Source: Microglena sp. YARC
Taxonomy: Eukaryota; Chlorophyta; Chlorophyceae; Chlamydomonadales; Chlamydomonadaceae
Assembly (NCBI GenBank): GCA_022414725.1
Contig: CM039462.1
Span: 130,721,262 to 130,785,261, forward strand
Direction of reading: 5' to 3'
DNA: 64,000 bases
Shown here in pieces: positions 1 through 10,582 of this stretch; positions within the stretch are counted from its first letter, which is position 1; the number at the start of each line of letters is the position of its first letter. Below the pieces are notes generated by a model. That model did not search any database. It was not told the origin of the DNA and was given only the letters and a program-made list of their open reading frames with translations. A program made the position numbers and the translations under genes.

Positions 1-213
1 TACATGGTTATTACGGGGGTAAATACCACGTGCATGGGTAAATATCACAATGGGTTATAAATATCATGTGCGTGATATTTATAACCCATTGTGATGTACA
101 CATGGGTAAATACCACGTGCATGGGTAAATATCACAATGGGTTATAAATACCACGTACACGTGCAAATGCCACGTGCATGGGTAAATAATACATGCATGG
201 GTTAATACATCAA
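1..213. repeat. tandem and inverted short repeats around CACGTGCATGGGTAAATA
   Basis: A unit close to CACGTGCATGGGTAAATA recurs four or five times. Between about 44 and 98 the block TATCACAATGGGTTATAAAT is followed by its exact reverse complement, giving a near-perfect hairpin with a loop of about 6 bases. No coding potential is seen. Confidence 0.8.
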
Positions 214-283
214 TGTTACGCCTTATGACGAGGTGTGAGGATAATGAGGGGCAGAATATTCGCTTGCGCTGGAGGCAACCGAC
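214..283 (+). mobile_element. end of dispersed ACGAGGC repeat, diverged copy
   Basis: The sequence from ACGCCTTATGACGAGG to GGAGGCAACC is a diverged copy of a repeat end found also at 875-933, 52403-52459, 52557-52620 (inverted) and 52794-52859. Only one end is visible here. Confidence 0.5.
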
Positions 284-874
284 AATGAACTTGAACTTGG
301 TTACATAGCTTCAGCCAGCAACACCACCGCTAATATACTACGGGGTTCCATGGATTGTATTTCTTGCATGGATTGCTCGAGTTGCCCAATAGCCCGAGAG
401 CTTGAAGGCAAGAATTGGAATTTGACGTGTTACATGTTTTTCAGCCAACTCTGGGCTGCTCATCGCCTTCCAAATCCAAGTCCCTCTGTGCGGTACCCAC
501 AGAAAACAGGGAGCACAATTAGCGGATTATACAGTTTAAAAACTTGCTTGATGGCAAGGATGTCCGTTTCGCATACAAGTGCCAAATTAGTCATATTTTA
601 TATTATATTATTGCATAATTTTATATTTGTGTGTTATATTTGTGAACTTGGTTACATGTCTCTAAATTAGTTGTTTGCACCTAATCATATAACTTCCGGT
701 TGAACACAATTGTTGTCAGGCTACGCCTGATCTCGCACCCTCCAATGTTTTTAAACAATTCGTTTGGGGCATCGGGACTAGTCCAATGAGTGGTTATGTG
801 TTCATGTATTGTGATACTGGGCACATCCTAATCGTTTTGAAATGGCTAGTTGGTAGTAAATAGATCAATAGAAA
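284..874. other. no gene recognised
   Basis: One open frame (350-670) codes for a Cys-rich then hydrophobic peptide with no recognisable domain. The phrase TTGAACTTGGTTACAT at about 290 recurs at 1555 (diverged) and 52270, so part of this stretch is probably dispersed repeat. Confidence 0.4.
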
Positions 875-933
875 GCCTTATTACGAGGCGAGAGGTTGAG
901 GGGGCCAGCCCTTTTGCTTGCATTGGGGCCAAC
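875..933 (+). mobile_element. end of dispersed ACGAGGC repeat
   Basis: CCTTATTACGAGGCGAGAGG through GGCCAACCACC matches the ends of the inverted-repeat element at 52403-52620 and the solo copy at 52794. The other end is not evident nearby, so this is a solo end or a truncated copy. Confidence 0.6.
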
Positions 934-1127
934 CACCTTATCTTGATAAAAAGTAGACTGATAAAATATTTTGATCTTGGTATTTGAGGGTGGCTCAAGT
1001 CCCTGAAGTATATTTGGCTTCCCCTGAACTGTACTCGTATAAAGTACACACGTTGCTCATGAGTTGTGACTATTTTAGCCAGTTGCTCTGTGAAATTTGT
1101 GGACTTCACTCATTAGCTGAATCATTC

Positions 1128-1320
1128 CTTTTCTTTTCAGCTACCATAGCAGCTTCTAGGCAGCTCCCCTGGCTTGCTACCCAGCCAAACCTAAAGCAAC
1201 ATAGTGCATCTAGAAGCTGATGCAATCATGTTTCCAGTACTAATAAAAGCTTGGGGCTTAGCCCAGTGGCTGGCTCAGGGAGCTGCCTAGAAGCTGCTTC
1301 TTGTAGCTGAAAAGAAAAGC
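1128..1320. mobile_element. MITE-A copy 1 (AGCAGCTTCTAGGCAGCT termini)
   Basis: About 190 bp bounded by inverted repeats of about 35 bp: TTTTCTTTTCAGCTACC then GCAGCTTCTAGGCAGCTCCC on the left, GGGAGCTGCCTAGAAGCTGC then GTAGCTGAAAAGAAAA on the right. Two more full copies lie at 50985-51185 and 52035-52215, and solo ends recur in 48.9-49.8 kb. No coding frame is present, so it is non-autonomous. The left end carries a pyrimidine-rich TTTTCAG that could act as a splice acceptor. Confidence 0.75.
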
Positions 1321-1919
1321 TACAAGCTAATTGAATTTATCACATGTCCGGGATTGTTCAGGACGCTGCGTCCTCCGTCGCAGACGCAATGTCGGAGGGT
1401 CTGTTGCGTAGCAGGACGCAGGCTATACAATTGGTTATGTATCAGGCAGCAGACCTTGGGGTCCTCAAGTACCACATGGTATATCAGCCCTCATGTTGCT
1501 CATCGTATGTGGGCGGAGTAAACATGGGTATCATAAACAATTCATGAACTTGGTTATATGGTGTTGGTCACCGTTTTGAAGTTGGTAGCAGAAACTCTGC
1601 TACACCACACTCCCAATCTCTAGTGCTCTCTTTCTGTAGGTGGAGCGGGCATGGAAGGCATTCGATATATTGAAATTGAAATTGTTACATCCGTGTAGAA
1701 CCGTTACTCACAGGACGTGAAGTTAAGGACACCATAGCGTGGCATTCGATATATATATATATTCGGAACTTATACATCTTGGTAACTTGTAACCCCCCAA
1801 TATTCCCCTCAATTTCCTCCTCCTCCTCCTCCTCCATGCTTGAACTTAAACTTCATTACATGGCTACAGCCAACAATCTTATTGCACACCATCTTCGGCA
1901 GTTACATCAACAATTCAAA
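1321..1919. other. no gene recognised; TA and TCC microsatellites
   Basis: Contains a short (TA)n run near 1750 and (TCC)n near 1818. The last ~70 bp may be the 3' untranslated part of the retroelement that ends at 1920. No supported gene. Confidence 0.4.
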
Positions 1920-4017
1920 TCAAAATCCGTGTGTACCTCCTAAAGCAGGGCATTCTGCGCATTTTGGGTCAGTTAAGGCCCATTGCTTTTTCAAGAATGC
2001 TGGTACAGGATAACAGGAGGCGATAGATTCTCTGTGCAGCTTAGAGATGAGTTTGTCTACGTGTTCGCGACTGATCCCTAAGGTGGAGAGATTGGTAATA
2101 GTTGTGATTGGTATGGTACCAGTGGTACCTACGGTGAAGACTAAGTAGTGGACAAGGAATCCTTGTTGTTGGAGGATACCGTGGAGCTCCTTATGCTGAA
2201 CGCTCTTTTCCTGGAATTTGATGTGGTGGTTAGTGTCTGAGCAGTAGCCCAGTTCAACTAGTTAGGCTTTTCTTGGTTTGGATTCGTCGTCAATGTGGAG
2301 GAAATCAGGCCTGAATTTATCCCATGTGGCTTGGGGAAGATCAGGGGGGTTGGGGGTCTCGTGGGAATGTCGGATGTCGCTTCACAAGTGCCTGCATCCA
2401 TGTACATGGGGAGAGCCCCCAGAGCTCCTTTGGCTACTGCCTTTTGGATGAGTTGGACCGCCTTATTATGTCTGTTCATACACATCCCTTTGAAGACAGG
2501 GTGGCTGCACTCAGCAAGAATATGGCCAGCTCCGTCCTGTGCTTTGAAATTGTTGGCCGGGTGCCGGGGGGGCTGGTCCCCATTGATAGATTTGGGGGGC
2601 TGGACAGACGGCCAACGCATGTTGAGGTGCGCATGTTCCCCTGTTTTCACCGGTCCTATTACATTGTATCCTGTCATCGCTTCTTTCGCGAGCATGTCTG
2701 CTCGTCATTCCCTACGATTCCTGAGTGAGATCGGATCTTAAGCAGGCGTGTAGTAGCAGCAGCGTCGTGTCTGTTGATAATGTGGATGGCGATGTCTTGC
2801 AGGAGGTCGCGGTGTTTGTTTTCCCGGGTCCTGCTGGGATGGTAAATGTGCAGGTTAATAAGCTGCAAGGAGCATGAGCTGTCGGAGTAGATGATGAGTT
2901 ATTCATCTATTTCGGAGTGTATGCGTGCTTGTTGGATTGCCACGAGTTCGGCGCGATTGATGTCGGCAGTGATGCCTTGTCCGCCAGGGTCTATGCGGAG
3001 GCAACGTGCAGCGGCCCTGGGGGAGTATACGCCTGCCCCCAGGCGTAGGACGCCGTCTCTGTCTATGATGGCACTTCCATCTGTGTATAGAGCGAGGCCT
3101 GGTGCTTGTAGTATATCATGTGTGCATGGGAGCACGGGGTGTTATGGGTGTGGGGTCTATCTGCATGGGGGTGGTTGTTTGTGCCAGGTCTTAAAGAGGG
3201 AGCTAAGTGCCTTGGGTAGGTGGGTGGTAGGAAGGCCCAGTTGGGAGGGGGGGGGACCTGGTCGGGGGATGGAAGTGGCCCCCATGTCCCTCATGGTTTG
3301 GGCCCATGTGGTGGGTGGGGTGTGGAGGTACTTGGCATGGCCAGCTGGGTTTGAGATGGCAATGAGTTTGTAGGTTCCTCTGTGTCTCTTGGCAGGGGTG
3401 AGTTTGCCCCCCGTCCAGATTAGGGAGGGGGTGAGGGGTTTGGCCTTGGGAGGCAGAGTGGCTAGTTCCATAGCCCATGGGTGATTTAGGAGGGCGTTAT
3501 GGGCATATGTGGATTTGTGTGGGACCAAGAGGATGGTGCACGCGGGAATATTAAGGGTGTGAGCATGTATGGCACTGCCAAGTGCCCATCGAACAGCCTT
3601 GCGGGCCTCTTCATGGTTCTGGCTGGTGAGGTGTGTGTTTCCCCCGTACCAAGGTTGGGTGTAGCAGTGGGGTCCTAAGCCAAACAGTTGGCCAATGGGA
3701 GTGGGGGTGTTGCCCATGGGGAGGTGGGGACTCATTAGGAGGGGTGATGTGTCTAGGTCCGTTGTCATCCCCAGGATGGACATAGCTTTGTGTATGGCAG
3801 GGGAGACATAGGAGATGGTAGTGTCTTTGTGCTCTGATAGGAGGGTGGCTACGTCTCCAGCAAAGGTTCCTGTACTGTGGAGGGTCCAGAGATGGGGAGT
3901 GTGTGCCTTGGAGGTATGATATCTGTGGTGGAGGAGGTGGAGTTGGGAGAGGGGTATATATACCGGTATGACCGACACATTGGCCTGTTGGTGATTAGAT
4001 GTAGGTGGTGTCTCCAT
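1920..4017 (-). pseudogene. non-LTR retrotransposon 3' part with RNase H domain (decayed)
   Basis: Reading leftwards on the minus strand, 4017-3157 is open and probably belongs to the segment between reverse transcriptase and RNase H; I do not recognise motifs in it. Then come two in-frame stops (3157 and near 3142) and an RNase H domain: TDGSA near 3080, an RAEL glutamate near 2960, YSDS near 2880 after another stop (TAA near 2900), and RSHSG...GNDE near 2710, where a one-base deletion shifts the frame. The next segment (2695-2258) has the C/H-rich ECSHP...CMNRHN motif that follows RNase H in algal LINE-type elements. A further shift near 2255 leads to a C-terminal frame (LVELGYCSD near 2245) ending with TGA at 1920. 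No reverse transcriptase is seen upstream, so the copy is 5'-truncated or the remainder is lost beyond the poly-G runs. Domain calls are from motifs read by eye. Confidence 0.8.
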
Positions 4018-4026
4018 GTTGAGTTT

Positions 4027-4112
4027 GGGGGGGGGGGGGGGGGGGGGCGGTACGTGTCATTCAGGGTACCAGCCTGTATGTGGATTTGCCGGGGGGGGGG
4101 GGGGGGGGGGGG
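4027..4112. repeat. two poly-G runs (21 and 22 bases)
   Basis: G runs at 4027-4047 and 4091-4112 flank 43 bp of mixed sequence. They sit at the upstream edge of the retroelement frame. Runs of this length are hard to sequence, so exact lengths are doubtful. Confidence 0.9.
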
Positions 4113-7100
4113 ATATCCCAGTCTGGGTAGTGGTCTACCGTGTTAATGATGAGTTTTTTTAGCTTTCCGGACAGAGTATTATCTCGTGAGACTGTTACAG
4201 GGAAATCGTCGGAAGGCGCAAGCTTACAACTCGTGATAGCCTGTCAAGCGACAAGGAAAGGATAAGAAGGGAAAAGGCGACAGTTACCTCAGGGTACTGC
4301 CGCCGGTATGTGCCGGCCCTAACGGGCGGTAGGCACTACAACGGAAGCTTCCAGGCAGAAGGCCTGGCGCACTAAGACACTCTAGCTGAACCGGGAGAAC
4401 CGGTCTATAACATCCCCCCCAATTCCGTGTATTCTTCATTCAGAAGAATTCATGGAATTTAGGAGGTTCAAAGTAAAAGGAAGTCTAGAGTGTAAAATAT
4501 TCTGACTACTTAATAATGTGAATTACCAAGAAGCACTGGGGCCAAGCTTGGAAGGTAGTCACACTAGGAGGGGAGCTCAGATGTACATGTTGAGGTACAG
4601 AGCAAGAGGGGAATCCTGGTCAAGGATAAAGGTGCACTTCAGCAAGATACATTAACATGGACCTGGATTCCAGCTTTGATAGCTGCCAGAGAAGAGTGTC
4701 TGGTTCATGCTAGGATCTCAAGCTAGGATATCATTGCTAAGATATCAAACTGCAGGGGGGGCGCTGGGGTGAACTCCTAGGAGCTGCAGGAAGCTTGCAA
4801 GATTCAACAAGATAAAATCTAGATAAGACTGGATTCCAGCTGTGGAGCTGCCAGGAAGATGCAGCCAAAGGCCTTGTCAACTTAAGAAATCAGAACGAAG
4901 AGAAATACATAAGGTCAGCATACTATTCCCCCATATAATTTGGGGGCTCTTAATGACATCCACAAAATTTACGTGACATTATGGGAAATAACTTAAGGTG
5001 GACATCCCCCGCTAGCTCATGACTATCAGTCCCAGATGGAAGGATATGATGAGATACTTCCAGTATCAGTTATAAGATATAAGAAGTAGGCTTGACAGTA
5101 CATAGAACTGTCTTTTCAGATGGAGGTACATGCTGCTGAGAAATCAGATTTAAAAAGCAGCATGTCACTAGAGGCGCCAGAGTGTCCGCGAGAAAAAATA
5201 AAACGTAGTCAAAACCGCTGGAAAGTACATGCAGGACGGTACATAAATTCCTAGAGTGTTCATTCTATTAAAAAAAAAAAACTCGAGCACTCTCTCAGGG
5301 CGCACTACCATCAAAAACACAGGTGCTGGGAGTCATCCAGGCACGACCTTAGTCTAGTTTGCGGGATCTCGCCATTTGCTGGCCCCCACGGTGAGAAGCT
5401 CTTAGAGCTAGTAGGCCTGCTGGGGGACTGCAGATCATTAGCGTAATCTGGGGAGCTGATGCATAGTAGGAATTGTTGGGAGGGAAAGTGCAGACCACGC
5501 ATGCTGCTGCAGATCAGTCAAAGACAATTATGCACATGCAGGTTTAAATTGGGTTGAAGCGTGGGCCCTTGAGGTATCGCTCACCTTCCGGGATCTGCAT
5601 GTGAATGAAGTCAATGTAATCATTGCCCGTGGTGAGAAAGTGACAGGAAAACACACGGGCACAGCCCTCCTGCGACCAATCAGATCAGTGTGTGAAGCAC
5701 ATAGTACTCAGCCATCAGTTGCAGCATGAGTGTGTTTAGATCAGTGTATTCCCCCCGCGTGCAGCGGAGTCGGTACCGCTCGCTCACAGCATGAGCAATA
5801 CACTAATGCATTGCAGACATCATATCTGCCAAACCAAGTGAGCCCATCAATGAGTGGTTGCATCTTATAAATCTGTACGTCAGTACATGTCGTGCAATGG
5901 TCCATATACACGCATCAGTAACATGAGACAACTCGCACCATGATCAGATCAGGTCAGAAGTGCAGATCATAATATAAAACATTAGATTCACCTCAGAGGT
6001 TAGTGCACAAATGGCATATAAATTGATAATGATTAGTCATGATAACGTCAGACCAGAGCAACAAATATACAGATCAGCCTGATTCTAGAGTGGTACATCT
6101 CCTGTGGGCGAGCACAAGGCAACTCAGATTCACTGACTTCTAGAAAAATCATACAGATCAGATCCAATAACGTTTATGAGGTGAGTTCAACTCAGATCCA
6201 GTACAGCATGCCAGATCACAATTTCCCCAGTCAAATATCCTTTCCCCTTTCTCTAGCATTAAAGTTTCAGCATTACCCAAGGAGGCGAAGAGCCTGCGGC
6301 TTCCTATTGTAGGTAGGAGGGGTGCGGGCAGCCGTACTGACAGTGCTGGCTAGGGGCAGATGTGGAGCACAGATGTGCGGGAAACCAGTGCTATGCATCA
6401 GGGCAGTGCGCTAGTGCCAGAGAACATGCAACGATGGGGTGCATTACTGCAGTGACATTGACACACTAATTCTGTCTGCTCATTATCTCCGGGCGACAGT
6501 GAACCCACAAGAACAACCCGGCTGCGACAGTGCACCGTGCAAGGGTGTGTGCAGACATAGATTCTAGCTCTCCTACCTACACAATGTCATTGATAGATCA
6601 GCACTTCCAAATGTTGTATACTAATAGCAGGATGGCGCAGCGCTGTGGATCGGTACATGGTCCTGTCATCTGTCTGCGATGCTGATGCGTTATGTATGGG
6701 GTCGGTGACTGTTGTGTGGTGGATGTGTTCGCAGGGGCAAGCAGAATGCAGTGCGCGTGCGCCAGAGTGGCCAATCGGCAGTGTATGGGGGAAGTCCCCC
6801 CCCAGCCAAGAGTAGACATCACCGGCTGCGTGTCTGGAGAAGGGCCAGACGTGGCTTCAAGCATACAACCATCGTGTTGCGTCATTGCATCGAGTACTCA
6901 GACAGTATCTTACCTAACGCATACAGTTCCGGTACCCCAGTCTAGTCTGTATGGGATGGAGGGCCAGCGGGGGCAGTAGGCTGGCGATGTGGTGGGACCG
7001 GTGGCAGTGTAAAATGCAATCGGTCGGCGCTGCAAGACGTTTATGGCAGGTTCCATCGGCAGGCCCCAGGTGACACTAGAACGTTCATCATTCCAAGTCA

Positions 7101-9130
7101 AAATCCTCAGTAACTAAGGGTACGGCAGCATATTGCGATGAGGAGAGGATCACTATCATCATACTTATCCAATTCCTGCACCTCCAGCAAGGAGGCTCTG
7201 CTGATAGCGACAGTTTCATAGCTCCACACCCAAGTCTGTAATGATTAGGGATCAGGTTGCGATGGGAAATAGCGATGATCACTCACGTCATTCATCACTC
7301 GCCACTAACATCAAACATCTATAGCATTACCCAAGTAGGTTTCGGACTTGACAGTCAGACATTTCCCCCGCGACGCTGGGACCCCGTCTCAATTTCAAAC
7401 CGCAAGTGGATCTCGCGGATTAAAATCACTGACATATGCCGTCTGTCTGCACAACGTACAAGCATGGCGAAGGCGCATGGGTTAGGCCAGTGTCCAGTAT
7501 GGTGTCGGTCGTGCACATATAACCATGTGCAGCCTGCAGGGTGAGAGCACGTGTATGCATCGAAGGAACAGTGTTGGAACCTGGCTGCGGGATAGGGGAG
7601 AAGGGAGTCCGGATCCCACTTAATGTTTTCGCGAGAGGCTAATACGCCGCTTAAAGCAGCTGCCGGCATTTGTTAGTTTGGCTCTTCAATGGCCTAGCAA
7701 GGGAAGGCGGTTACAGTTATGCATGATCGCGACCGAAGGCCCTATGTAAGTTGCGGAACAGCCTAACGGCTGTTATTCCTACTGTTTTCTAGGATATCGG
7801 CTATCCATCGCGACAGGTTCATCTAAAGGCGCAGAGTCTATGGTCTCCATCTACATGACTGAAGAAAACTTTGAGCATCCCTACGAATAAAGGGCACCCC
7901 CACCGCCCACACACCAACACGGCCAACAAATCTCCCATACCATTTAGGACGCAAGAACGGCTATCGACTGGCTCTCCTATTCACTGATCACTGCGTATCA
8001 TTGTATGCTCCAACGAGGAAGTAGTATAAGGGACCTCTGACCGGCAGGCCTCCCTCAGCAGCAGAGACCCAACAAGGAATACGGACTGAGACGGCAAGCT
8101 TCGTAAAAAGAGCTTCAATGAAAAGAAATGGCACACCTCTCTGTTCCTTCTCTCCTCTGTGTGGTCCCATCTTTGCACCAGGAAGAAGAATGCTGAAACA
8201 GTGGCGTCCCAAGGAGCAGCAAAGCGGACAACGGCTATGCACGCAAAATGGTGTGGGAGCAAGAGTTGCAAAGCTCCCGTAAAGTAAAGATTGACCCTTC
8301 TCAATCAGGATCAGGCCGATGCTGTGCGCGCCAAAGCTCAACGCAAGCGGAGGAAAAACCTCTAGCTCGCTGTTCCGGTTGGCTGGACAGATGCCGTGAA
8401 AGAAATGAGCTGACGCAGCTGCATGGTTGAGAAGAACTTGGTGTGGTCGGTGATCTATGCTCGGCTTCTGAGTACTCAGGTGGCGTGACGCTGGTGGGCA
8501 GGGGTGATATGGCAGGTGAGAGTTAGTGGCTGGTGGTCTTGGGGTTGATTGCGCTGCGTGTGATGGGTGATTGAGGTTGTGTGCCGTTGGTCGGGTGTGT
8601 CGGGTGGTGGAATGTGGGAGTCCAGGCTCTAGGAGGTGGGAGGAAGGTGAGAGGGGTCAAGTGGCAGGATGGATGGCACTGGGAATGTGGGATTCAGGTC
8701 GGAAGTGGGAGGGATGAGAGCGATCGGCTGGCGAGGTGGGGCGTAATAAAGTGGCGAAGATGCGAGGCACCGTCGGATTTCGAGTTAGGTGGGAGAGGAT
8801 GGAGGCAGGTAAGAGATGGAGGGAAGCGTGGGGAGGTAAAGAGGCGAGGATGGAGGCAGTGGGCGCAGGCACGTTGGGGACGCGCAGGTCGGAAAGCAGG
8901 TGGCGGTGTTGGAAGGCCGAGGACGGCACCCGGCGATCTTCCTTTCAGGCTGGTTCTTGAGCCTTCACACGAGCTATGGTCACTGAATGGTCGCGGCGAG
9001 GACGGTGGCAGGAGGGACGGATGAAGGAAGGTTGGGGAACGGGAATGAAGGAGCCGACGGTCGGAAGGAGGGGGACGGATGAAGGAAGGTGGGAGGAGCC
9101 CCCGCCGTGATTCATTATAGGCAAACCTCG
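4113..9130. other. 5-kb stretch without a recognisable gene
   Basis: Open frames here are short (under about 150 codons) and none shows a known motif. Local features: a related pair of ~35-bp segments containing GGATTCCAGCT at 4665 and 4825; frequent GATCAG words in 5500-6250; a G-rich stretch 8500-9100 with GGTGGGAGGA-like words that opens long meaningless frames on both strands. No promoter, tRNA or rRNA could be recognised. A diverged gene with short exons cannot be excluded. Confidence 0.4.
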
Positions 9131-9582
9131 TCTAGTGTCGAAATTTGGCCCCCACTTAACATTATCGGATAGTTTAAAGGACTTGCGTCTCCTATTTTAG
9201 TGTACCCATTAGGGCCTGTTTTCATTGAAAACGGGTACGTATTTTTTTTTACTTTCGGTCAACATGTCTGCTAACTCTAATCAGAAGTGGAAATTTTAGT
9301 TGCTATCGTTGGTTTTCAAAGGCCAACTCTAGGCTTTGCTCACCGTTTTCCGAATTTTGAAGGGCCCCCACGTGGATTAACGCCATATAGCAAAACCTTC
9401 AGATAATATTAACAGGTGGTGTTTTTTCCAAGCCAACCTTCTCGGGCTTGCTCACCGTTTTCGGAATTTGAGGGAGCCCTTTTTACGTTTTGAATACCCA
9501 TATGAAGCAAAAAGCCTTAGAATAATTATTAAAAAACCCAGAATTACAGGGAACCCCACCCTTAAACATTATCGGGACAGTA
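9131..9582. repeat. tandemly duplicated ~100-bp unit next to the scaffold gap
   Basis: Two diverged copies share GCTTTGCTCACCGTTTTCCG / GCTTGCTCACCGTTTTCGG followed by a GGGCCC or GGGAGCCC element, then GCAAAA and CTTNAGATAATATTAA. The phrase CTTAAACATTATCGG also appears twice (9155 and 9560). Confidence 0.6.
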
Positions 9583-10582
9583 NNNNNNNNNNNNNNNNNN
9601 NNNNNNNNNNNNNNNNNNNNNNNNNNNNNNNNNNNNNNNNNNNNNNNNNNNNNNNNNNNNNNNNNNNNNNNNNNNNNNNNNNNNNNNNNNNNNNNNNNNN
9701 NNNNNNNNNNNNNNNNNNNNNNNNNNNNNNNNNNNNNNNNNNNNNNNNNNNNNNNNNNNNNNNNNNNNNNNNNNNNNNNNNNNNNNNNNNNNNNNNNNNN
9801 NNNNNNNNNNNNNNNNNNNNNNNNNNNNNNNNNNNNNNNNNNNNNNNNNNNNNNNNNNNNNNNNNNNNNNNNNNNNNNNNNNNNNNNNNNNNNNNNNNNN
9901 NNNNNNNNNNNNNNNNNNNNNNNNNNNNNNNNNNNNNNNNNNNNNNNNNNNNNNNNNNNNNNNNNNNNNNNNNNNNNNNNNNNNNNNNNNNNNNNNNNNN
10001 NNNNNNNNNNNNNNNNNNNNNNNNNNNNNNNNNNNNNNNNNNNNNNNNNNNNNNNNNNNNNNNNNNNNNNNNNNNNNNNNNNNNNNNNNNNNNNNNNNNN
10101 NNNNNNNNNNNNNNNNNNNNNNNNNNNNNNNNNNNNNNNNNNNNNNNNNNNNNNNNNNNNNNNNNNNNNNNNNNNNNNNNNNNNNNNNNNNNNNNNNNNN
10201 NNNNNNNNNNNNNNNNNNNNNNNNNNNNNNNNNNNNNNNNNNNNNNNNNNNNNNNNNNNNNNNNNNNNNNNNNNNNNNNNNNNNNNNNNNNNNNNNNNNN
10301 NNNNNNNNNNNNNNNNNNNNNNNNNNNNNNNNNNNNNNNNNNNNNNNNNNNNNNNNNNNNNNNNNNNNNNNNNNNNNNNNNNNNNNNNNNNNNNNNNNNN
10401 NNNNNNNNNNNNNNNNNNNNNNNNNNNNNNNNNNNNNNNNNNNNNNNNNNNNNNNNNNNNNNNNNNNNNNNNNNNNNNNNNNNNNNNNNNNNNNNNNNNN
10501 NNNNNNNNNNNNNNNNNNNNNNNNNNNNNNNNNNNNNNNNNNNNNNNNNNNNNNNNNNNNNNNNNNNNNNNNNNNNNNNNNN
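9583..10582. other. assembly gap of exactly 1,000 N
   Basis: A run of N of round length is a scaffolding placeholder. Sequence on the two sides is unrelated in composition, so the true distance and even the adjacency are uncertain. Confidence 0.98.

Noticed and set aside
4140..4440. Possible LTR or structured RNA in GC-balanced stretch with short inverted repeats
   Set aside because: Short stems such as GCCGGTATGTGCCGGC are visible but no matching second copy or known RNA signature could be found.
8581..9024. 147-codon Gly/Arg-rich plus-strand frame
   Set aside because: G-rich low complexity, also open on minus; no motif or splice structure.
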